DNA of 10,795 nucleotides from Bryobacterales bacterium (GTDB taxonomy: Bacteria > Acidobacteriota > Terriglobia > Bryobacterales > Bryobacteraceae), in NCBI GenBank assembly GCA_003164075.1, contig PLRZ01000730.1, positions 1 through 10,795 of the forward strand, read 5' to 3'. Of the stretch, positions 5,811 to 10,795 are shown piece after piece (positions within the stretch are counted from its first letter, which is position 1; each line of letters begins with the position of its first letter). The position numbers were made by a program, and so were the translations under genes. The notes beneath the pieces were generated by a model that saw only the letters and a program-made list of their open reading frames with translations, did not search any database and was not told the origin of the DNA.

Positions 5811-7654
5811 AGCGCCAAGCGTTCGTTACCGGCGCCACCGGTTTTTTCGGCAGGAATCTCGTCGAGGAACTCGCGCATCGAGACTGGGAAATAACTGCGC
5901 TGTGCCTTCCCACGGACAATACCGAATTGCTGAAAGGGCCCGGCATCAACGTAGTCACAGGCAATATCACCGACCGCGAGTCGTTGGTCGCAGCGATGCC
6001 TAACGCCCCAGATGCCGTATTTCACGTAGCGGCGAACACGAGCTCGTGGTCCGCACACGACGCGCAGCAGTATCAAGACAACGTCATCGGCACGGGGAAT
6101 ATGCTCGATGTCGCTCTTCTAAAGGGAGCGAAGCGCTTCGTGTATACGTCTTCGATCAGCTCGTACGGCTACCAACCGGGCCGCCGACTCGACGAGAGCA
6201 CGCCATCGAATGCGATGACATGCGGCCATTACAACTACGGAAAGACAAAGTATCTGGCGGAGCAGCTCGTCAGGACAGCGGTACAGAGCGGTCTTTCCAC
6301 CGTGATTCTGAACCCGGTCAACATCCTCGGCCCCTACGACGTCAATAATTGGACCAAGCAGCTGATCCGACCCGTCTTCGAGGGGAAGATGCTCATCGTC
6401 CCGCCGGGAAAGGCGATGTGGTGCTACGTGAAAGACGCCGTCGATGCGCACATCGCGGCCGTCGATCATGGTGCGATCGGCGAGAACTACCTGCTGGGCG
6501 GCGACGAGGCTTCGTTTAGAGAGGTGATCAACGAGATCGAGCGCCAGATGGGCAAACTACTGTCAACTCGAGTCACGCCCAAGGCGGTGCTCTGGCTCGC
6601 AATGATGGCATCCGAACTAAAGTCGAAGCTCGACGGCAAGGAACCTTCTCTCACGGTCGAGCGGTACAAGCGCGCCGTCGCCCATATTTCGTGCAACTTC
6701 GACAAGGCCGCGCGCGATCTCGGCTTCAAGGTGACACCGCTGCGAGTCACGCTCCAAGCTACCATTCGGTGGCTCACCGGCGAGCACTTTCTGGTGGAGA
6801 AGATACCTGCGGGCGAGGGGCCGCGGAGGGGCTCGGAAGGGGTGCAGGCAGAAGTGCCCGTACGAGGTGCGCACTCACTTACGGACGCCAAGCTCGGCGT
6901 CGAGTACGTCGAAGTCAACGACGAGCCTAATCACGTCGAACGGTTCAAGAACGACTGGGTGCGCGTTTACATGGCAACAATCGCACCGGGGACGAAGACG
7001 CTATTCCATCGACACCGCGAGAACACGCTCTATATCGCCATCGAAGGAGGCATCCACCACAACGATTTATCGGGAACGCAAAAGCAGCGATCAATCGGGC
7101 TGCCGAGATCGCTGAAGCTTAAAACCAAGGTGGTGTGGTTGTTGCGGCGGCTATTGTTCGGCACGGTGGATCTGCCGACCTCGACAATGGTCATGCAGTA
7201 TCACCGGGACTTCCCCATCGTCCACCGGATCTGCGCGTCGTCCAAGAACGGCCATCCGATGGAGTTGCTCGGCATCGAGGTGTTCCGCCACCCCACGCGT
7301 CGCAACAACACGCCGCTCGATGCATCGGGATTCGCGCTGGAATACACCGATGCCGAACTCACGGCTTACCGTGTTCGCCTGGATGCAGGAAGCTCGACTG
7401 GACGTCGCCGCATCCCGTGGCCAAGCCTGCTGGTGATGACCAAGGGCAGTGGCCGCTTGAGCACGGGGAACGATCTCGCCTCTAGCATCGAACTGGGCGC
7501 GGGCGGCGTTCAATGGCTTGGCGAGAATGCGAACATGGACTTGGCCAATATCGGCAACGACGGGCTCGACGCGCTGCTCGTGACAATCCCCGGCCACGTC
7601 GTCACTGAGCGCCTTCCGGCATCTGGATCGGAGAATGACTACGTTAGCGCCTGA
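5807..7654 (+). CDS. Epimerase/extended-SDR fused to a C-terminal double-cupin-like domain
   Basis: This 615-residue protein has two parts. Residues 1 to about 330 form an NAD-dependent epimerase/dehydratase-type extended SDR: GATGFFG (9-15) nucleotide loop, Ser115/Ser116 in FVYTSS, YGKTK (Tyr144, Lys148), NPVNILGP (169-176), YVKDAVDAH (207-215), and the ENYLLGGD segment (226-233). The pattern is closest to dihydroflavonol-4-reductase, 3-beta-HSD and HpnA-like enzymes. A polar linker (about 333-355) leads to residues 360-600, which look like two cupin barrels. The first carries PGTKTLFHRHRENTLYIAIE then GG (394-415) with His401, His403 and Glu405 as candidate metal ligands. The second (about 505-600; WPSLLVMTKGSGRL) lacks the HxH. 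Between them is a basic insertion (KLKTKVVWLLRRLLFG). The gene begins inside the stop of the SDR gene and has only a weak, distant ribosome site (AAAGGA, 5785-5790), so coupling is likely. Substrate unknown; the cupin could be an isomerase, a dioxygenase or a binding domain. Confidence 0.92.
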   Translation: MKRQAFVTGATGFFGRNLVEELAHRDWEITALCLPTDNTELLKGPGINVVTGNITDRESLVAAMPNAPDAVFHVAANTSSWSAHDAQQYQDNVIGTGNMLDVALLKGAKRFVYTSSISSYGYQPGRRLDESTPSNAMTCGHYNYGKTKYLAEQLVRTAVQSGLSTVILNPVNILGPYDVNNWTKQLIRPVFEGKMLIVPPGKAMWCYVKDAVDAHIAAVDHGAIGENYLLGGDEASFREVINEIERQMGKLLSTRVTPKAVLWLAMMASELKSKLDGKEPSLTVERYKRAVAHISCNFDKAARDLGFKVTPLRVTLQATIRWLTGEHFLVEKIPAGEGPRRGSEGVQAEVPVRGAHSLTDAKLGVEYVEVNDEPNHVERFKNDWVRVYMATIAPGTKTLFHRHRENTLYIAIEGGIHHNDLSGTQKQRSIGLPRSLKLKTKVVWLLRRLLFGTVDLPTSTMVMQYHRDFPIVHRICASSKNGHPMELLGIEVFRHPTRRNNTPLDASGFALEYTDAELTAYRVRLDAGSSTGRRRIPWPSLLVMTKGSGRLSTGNDLASSIELGAGGVQWLGENANMDLANIGNDGLDALLVTIPGHVVTERLPASGSENDYVSA

Positions 7655-7661
7655 ACCTCGG

Positions 7662-7679
7662 GCGAAGTTTGGGCTTCGC
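7662..7679 (+). terminator. Hairpin just after the epimerase-cupin gene
   Basis: GCGAAG (7662-7667) and CTTCGC (7674-7679) make a perfect 6-bp stem with a 6-base loop, 7 bases after the TGA of the operon's last gene. There is no T-run, so it may be a weak or Rho-assisted terminator or a 3' end stabiliser. Confidence 0.3.
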
Positions 7680-7789
7680 GCACCGGCTGAACACGGGCGC
7701 GGTGTGCGCAGTGAGCGGAACGTAGCGCTTAATCCATGCTCACACCGGCAGTCAAATGCCATACGGGAAAGCATCCCGTTAAACAGCTC

Positions 7790-7811
7790 TTGCTCACACA
7801 TTGCTCACACC
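7790..7811. repeat. 11-bp tandem duplication, one mismatch
   Basis: TTGCTCACACA (7790-7800) is followed directly by TTGCTCACACC (7801-7811). They match at ten of eleven bases. Confidence 0.7.
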
Positions 7812-7880
7812 ATTTCGATCCGCTGGGGTCGGTCCGAGGATTAGAGCGGTTGGCGTTTGTTTAGAATGTGCTAGTTACGA

Positions 7881-7900
7881 CTGCATCGGACTGCCTCGGA
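7881..7900. repeat. 10-bp tandem duplication, one mismatch
   Basis: CTGCATCGGA (7881-7890) is followed directly by CTGCCTCGGA (7891-7900), with one mismatch. Confidence 0.6.
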
Positions 7901-7963
7901 CGGCGCGAAACGGTTTCGATTCCCGGTTTGGAGTGGAGACAGCGCTCGGTTGCTAGTAAAATA

Positions 7964-7985
7964 TTTTGTACCGATTTTGTACCGA
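7964..7985. repeat. 11-bp perfect tandem duplication
   Basis: TTTTGTACCGA occurs twice in direct contact (7964-7974 and 7975-7985). Each unit contains the 4-bp palindrome GTAC. It lies a few bases before a further 9-bp duplication and about 80 bases before the point where hydrolase homology begins. Confidence 0.75.
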
Positions 7986-7990
7986 CAGCG

Positions 7991-8008
7991 TGCTTTTGAT
8001 GCTTTTGA
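7991..8008. repeat. 9-bp perfect tandem duplication
   Basis: TGCTTTTGA is repeated twice without a gap (7991-7999 and 8000-8008), 5 bases after the preceding 11-bp duplication. Confidence 0.7.
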
Positions 8009-8037
8009 TGACTTTAGAGACTTTGCAGAATCAGTAA

Positions 8038-8598
8038 GTTACGGTACTTCCAAAACCTGTCAAGTTCGTGGTCCGGGCGATCGGAGAGCAATCGAACGTG
8101 ATCCTCGTGGCTCAGTCGCTCGGCGGATTCACAGCTCCACTCGTCTGCGCGCGCGCCGCCGTCCGCATGCTCGTCTTCGTTAACGCGATGATCCCGCGAC
8201 CCGGTGAGACCGCGGGAGCTTGGTGGGAGAACACGGGGGCCGCACGAGCGCGCATCGCGGCCGCTAAGGCTGGTGGCTACAGCGCCGACTTCGACCTGCC
8301 AACCTACTTTCTGCACGATGTGCCGGAGACGGTGCTGCGCGGGGGTCCGTCACGTCAGCGTGAACAAGCGGAAGCGGTCTTCAAGGAACCCTGCCATTTT
8401 GAGTGCTGGCCACAGATACCGATCCGCGTCATTGCCTCAGCGGACGACCGCTTCTTCCCGCTCCAGTTTCAAAGACGCGTCGCCCGGGACCGCGTCAAGG
8501 CGGACGTGGAAGTGCTTCCGGGAGGCCACCTCGTCGCACTCTCGAATCCGGAGGGGCTTGTGGATCGACTGCTTCGTTTGCTGGGCGAGGCTCCTTAG
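8038..8598 (+). pseudogene. Alpha/beta hydrolase lacking its N-terminal part
   Basis: The frame is open from 8038 (stop TAA at 8035-8037). The first usable start is GTG 8068, giving 176 residues; no ribosome site precedes it. Numbered from that GTG, the nucleophile elbow is VILVAQSLGGF with Ser17, the acid is Asp126 or Asp127 in SADDRFFP, and the His is His154 in PGGHLVALSNPEGLVDRLL. The catalytic triad is therefore complete. Related hydrolases are about 230-260 residues. They begin with a strand and HG oxyanion-hole loop, followed by strands 3 and 4, all of which are absent here. Homology appears to start near VKFVVRAIGEQSNV (about 8059), directly after a repeat-rich region with no trace of the missing part. 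Without the first strands and the oxyanion loop the protein is unlikely to fold or catalyse normally. It is best read as a 5'-deleted remnant. Confidence 0.75.
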
Positions 8599-8873
8599 CG
8601 GCCTGAAGTTCTACGTTTTTTTCTTCCATCGCGAAGGCTTGAGAGGCTTCGTTAGCACTCTGCTTGACGAGCCGTAGTCAGTCAGGAAAGCGCATGTTGG
8701 TTATTTGTCAAGGGAGAAGTTCAAAAAAGTCTTTTGCGTCTTCGTTCGCAGGCCCCGCCAATCGGCAACGCGCCACTTTGTACAAGGCCGCGCGCCACAC
8801 GCCAAAGAAATCCAGGGCAGAGGTCTGTCAGCTGCGCTCGGAAGGCATGGGCAATTGCAGATTGTGTGAACCG
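8599..8873. other. Spacer between convergent genes
   Basis: This 275-base gap separates the plus-strand hydrolase remnant from the minus-strand protease gene. It contains a run of seven T (near 8616-8622) without a convincing stem before it, and a 5-bp dyad CGAAG/CTTCG around 8632-8651. Short frames here give basic, motif-free peptides. No clear terminator is visible for either gene. Confidence 0.35.
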
Positions 8874-9692
8874 TCAAAATAGGAACGGTGCGGCTGGTGC
8901 AGCATTTTCTGGCGACGACGGACTCCTGCCGCCCCTGAGGAAGACGACAATCGCCGCAATCACCGTCAAAATGACAAAGGGAATAAACGGATCGTAGTGC
9001 GAACCGAGATTCGGAAACATCATTTCACTTTCATTGATCATCGCGTGAAACAGGACCATCGCGAGGATGCTGCGTCCGGTGTTGTTATAGATCCAGACCA
9101 TCAGCACTCTTAGAGGAACGGTGCCCAGACACTGCCATACTGTCCACCAGTTTGAAGCGTGATGAGCCTGAATGAACGGCACGATATGCCACGCGGCCCA
9201 CGCTATGCCCAGGACAATGCTGGACGCCAGAGCACCCCAACGCGCCTGGAGCCCGCCGATGACATATCCCGACCAGCCCGCTTCCTCGCCGATGGCCAGG
9301 ACGAAGAATACCGCGAACAGAACTGGCGCCATCAATATTGGAAACTGCGGATCTCGAATGGATTTTCCGATCAGCGGCATCAGGAAGTATGTTGCCAACA
9401 TGGTGGCGGGCATCAGCAGGAATATCGGGATGTACCAGAGCTTGTTTCTGATCCGCTTGGGGTCGAAGGCGTTTCTCCACAGCTCCCTGATTCCGTCCCA
9501 CCCCCGTTCGCGATAGAGAAACAGGTTCGTCAACGAGACTGGGATGATCGTTGCGAATATGAACGTCGGGGCATACAAGTGGAACGATTTGGGCAGCACC
9601 GACCGGTCGTTGAACCAGTAGAACGGAATAGAAAGCAGGAAGACCATCAGGATGAACAGGAAGGGTGATCTGTCGTTGCTCACGCGATCCAT
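8874..9692 (-). CDS. CPBP-family intramembrane metalloprotease (CAAX protease/bacteriocin-processing type)
   Basis: This 272-residue, strongly hydrophobic protein has about seven or eight membrane segments and belongs to the CPBP (Abi/Rce1-related) family of membrane-embedded zinc proteases. Motif 1 is GEEAGWSGYVI with Glu136/Glu137; the usual Arg of EExxxR is Ser141, a substitution I believe occurs in other bacterial members. Motif 2 is the His169 segment AWAAWHIVPF. Motif 3 is FHAMIN with His216 and Asn220. The set of putative ligands is complete, so the protein is probably active. Members cleave membrane substrates, mature or confer immunity to bacteriocins, or act as scaffolds; the substrate here is unknown. 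A polar tail rich in Pro and Ala (256-272) follows the last helix. Its ATG overlaps the stop of the upstream hydrolase (TAATG, 9690-9694) and there is no good ribosome site, so translation is probably coupled. Confidence 0.92.
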   Translation of the reverse strand: MDRVSNDRSPFLFILMVFLLSIPFYWFNDRSVLPKSFHLYAPTFIFATIIPVSLTNLFLYRERGWDGIRELWRNAFDPKRIRNKLWYIPIFLLMPATMLATYFLMPLIGKSIRDPQFPILMAPVLFAVFFVLAIGEEAGWSGYVIGGLQARWGALASSIVLGIAWAAWHIVPFIQAHHASNWWTVWQCLGTVPLRVLMVWIYNNTGRSILAMVLFHAMINESEMMFPNLGSHYDPFIPFVILTVIAAIVVFLRGGRSPSSPENAAPAAPFLF

Positions 9693-10633
9693 TAGGGCTT
9701 TTCTTTCTGGAGGAACGATGTGATCTCGTGAAGGGCGTCGCCGTAACGGCCGACCAGGGCATGACCGCCGGTTGGAAAGATGATGGCCCTGCCGCCCGGC
9801 ACGCTGGCTGCAATATACCTCGCACGGCTGGCCGTGCCGAACCTATCGTCTTCGGCGCTAATTGTGAGGACCGGGCAGGCGATCTTCGCTAGCGGATACT
9901 GCTCGCGGATGGCGGCAGTTTTGACGTCGAAGTTCATCCCCGCGATGCGCGGGCTTATCGGCAGAAGGTGCTCCAGAACTTGTTGCACACGCGCCTTCTC
10001 GCCGGGGTCGGCGGCGCGCACAACAGCGGCGTCCGTTCCGAGCATCATCCCGGCCATTGCGCCAGGCATGGTCGTCATTAGTTTCAAAACCGCCCAGCCG
10101 GCGAAATCGGAATTGACCATCGCCCTGACAACGGCACCGCCATGGATGGACGTCCCTTCCGGCAGGTAATCGGCTGGAACGAGCAGCACCAATGCCCGGC
10201 AGAGTCCCGGATGACGGATGGCGAACTGCAGGGACGACCAGGCGCCCGCAGATATGCCGACAACGGACACTTTGTCGATGCCAAGCCGGTCGAGCAGTTG
10301 GGCATAGGCATCGGCCTGCATCGCGGTCGTGGGACTGGCGGGCATGGTCGAGCGAAGATAACCAAACCGGGACGGAGCTATGAGCCGATATCCGTGCCCG
10401 GCCAGCGCGCCGGTCATGTCGACGCCCTGATCAAAACCGCCTTCCGCGCCGTGGACTACCAATATCGGCGAGCCTTCACCTATCCCGCCGTATTCCAGCA
10501 TGCCGAACGACGTCTCTACCGTCTTGCTGCGCCCGACGAGGCGTGTGCGGGCGGCGGCCAGATCATGCGCAAAGACTGCGTAGACGCCGGCAACGAGGAG
10601 GACTGCGAGACTGATAAAAAGGATACGCTGCAT
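9692..10633 (-). CDS. Membrane-anchored or exported alpha/beta hydrolase
   Basis: This 313-residue protein opens with one hydrophobic segment (ILFISLAVLLVAGVYAVFA, 4-22), a signal anchor or uncleaved signal, so the catalytic domain should face the periplasm or outer side. The hydrolase fold follows: VVHGAEGG (59-66) with the HG oxyanion loop, VVGISAGAW (124-132) with nucleophile Ser128 in GxSxG, acid Asp262 or Asp263 in SAEDDRFG, and His291 in PTGGHALVG. A cap region lies between about 155 and 240 (ADYLPEG, MPGAMAGMMLG). All triad residues are present and the length is normal for a hydrolase with an anchor. Substrate unknown; esters or lactones are typical of the family. It is the first gene of a minus-strand pair with the CPBP protease. 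The ATG at 10633 has only a weak ribosome site (ACGGA). Confidence 0.92.
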   Translation of the reverse strand: MQRILFISLAVLLVAGVYAVFAHDLAAARTRLVGRSKTVETSFGMLEYGGIGEGSPILVVHGAEGGFDQGVDMTGALAGHGYRLIAPSRFGYLRSTMPASPTTAMQADAYAQLLDRLGIDKVSVVGISAGAWSSLQFAIRHPGLCRALVLLVPADYLPEGTSIHGGAVVRAMVNSDFAGWAVLKLMTTMPGAMAGMMLGTDAAVVRAADPGEKARVQQVLEHLLPISPRIAGMNFDVKTAAIREQYPLAKIACPVLTISAEDDRFGTASRARYIAASVPGGRAIIFPTGGHALVGRYGDALHEITSFLQKEKP

Positions 10634-10795
10634 GGTTGTCCGTCAAGTGGTGCCTATCCGCTATAGGAAACCTAATGCGACAGGCTCGCCGAGGCAGGGT
10701 CCAAGCTCGACTTTTGCGAAGGAGTCTAGACGACGCTGGATCGGCATCTGGACTTCTTATCTCAACAACCCTGAGCAGATTAGGCTAATCGTTCG
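10634..10795. other. Upstream region of the hydrolase-protease pair
   Basis: About 160 bases to the window edge, probably holding the promoter of the minus-strand pair. A small dyad CCTAT/ATAGG (about 10653-10667) lies some 20 bases before the hydrolase start, and the minus strand reads TATAGC there, a possible -10. No -35 is clear. A plus-strand frame open to the window edge is too short to judge. No gene can be supported. Confidence 0.3.

Larger units (their letters stand above)
7655..8037. other. Repeat-rich intergenic region without a gene
   Basis: About 380 bases between the operon and the truncated hydrolase. No coding frame is convincing; the frame across 7950-8183 has no recognisable product. 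The region holds the hairpin at 7662-7679, a second hairpin (ACGGGA 7763-7768 with TCCCGT 7774-7779) and four short tandem duplications listed separately. Such clustering is seen near recombinase-binding regions of integrated elements, but no integrase is present in the window. Confidence 0.45.

Noticed and set aside
7151..7801. 216-codon minus-strand frame
   Set aside because: Mostly the complement of the cupin part of the fusion gene; no motif, and the plus-strand product is clearly the real one.
7912..7924. GGTTTCGATTCCC, a second tRNA T-loop-like motif
   Set aside because: The base before TTC cannot pair with its partner in a standard T-stem, and no cloverleaf fits upstream. It was considered as a tRNA-derived attachment site but is not supported.
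8616..8622. T7 run as an intrinsic terminator for the truncated hydrolase
   Set aside because: No stem longer than about 4 bp can be drawn directly before it.
9159..9668. 169-codon plus-strand frame
   Set aside because: Complement of the CPBP protease gene, whose membrane segments and catalytic motifs are unmistakable.
10142..10666. 174-codon plus-strand frame
   Set aside because: Complement of the anchored hydrolase, which carries a full catalytic triad in the other strand.
1..10795. CRISPR array, insertion sequence or integrase
   Set aside because: No spaced repeats of CRISPR length, no terminal inverted repeats framing a transposase-like gene, and no recombinase motif in any translated frame.

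Overview
The window reads as an accessory, partly decayed stretch of a GC-rich bacterial chromosome, probably from a soil organism. The secreted protein at 732-1634, the receiver-like protein beside it and the cytidylate-kinase-like protein resemble Acidobacteriota proteins as I recall them. The Crp/SDR block and the alpha/beta hydrolases would also fit Proteobacteria. This placement is an impression from protein style, not a search result. No rRNA, tRNA, CRISPR array or intact transposase was found.

Left third (1-3458): a doubtful small membrane ORF on the minus strand at the edge; an atypical receiver-domain protein (223-684); a secreted conserved hypothetical protein (732-1634); a gene-poor stretch (about 1640-2454) that begins with what may be a frame-shifted regulator remnant; and an intact cytidylate-kinase-like protein (2455-3150).

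Middle (3459-8067): the N-terminal tip of a GlgX-type glycogen debranching enzyme, broken after about 93 residues, runs into a degenerate LuxR-type helix-turn-helix remnant. Next comes a compact block. A Crp/Fnr-family regulator on the minus strand (4164-4853) is interrupted by one in-frame TAA. Divergent from it is a two-gene operon: a classical short-chain dehydrogenase (4962-5810), overlapping by ATGA an unusual 615-residue protein (5807-7654) that fuses an extended-SDR/epimerase domain to a C-terminal double-cupin-like domain. The divergent promoter region holds two overlapping palindromes with TTGAC/GTCAA half-sites, likely operators. The operon is followed by a small hairpin and about 400 bases without a gene, carrying four short tandem duplications.

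Right third (8038-10795): an alpha/beta hydrolase that has lost its N-terminus but keeps its catalytic triad, then a minus-strand pair in which a membrane-anchored alpha/beta hydrolase (9692-10633) is coupled by a TAATG overlap to a CPBP-family intramembrane protease (8874-9692).

The regulator, SDR and epimerase-cupin block is flanked on both sides by truncated genes. This suggests it was inserted, or left behind, by rearrangement. It is the best candidate here for an undescribed system: a two-step oxidoreductase module whose second enzyme carries its own cupin domain, apparently under a Crp-type regulator whose local copy is now broken.
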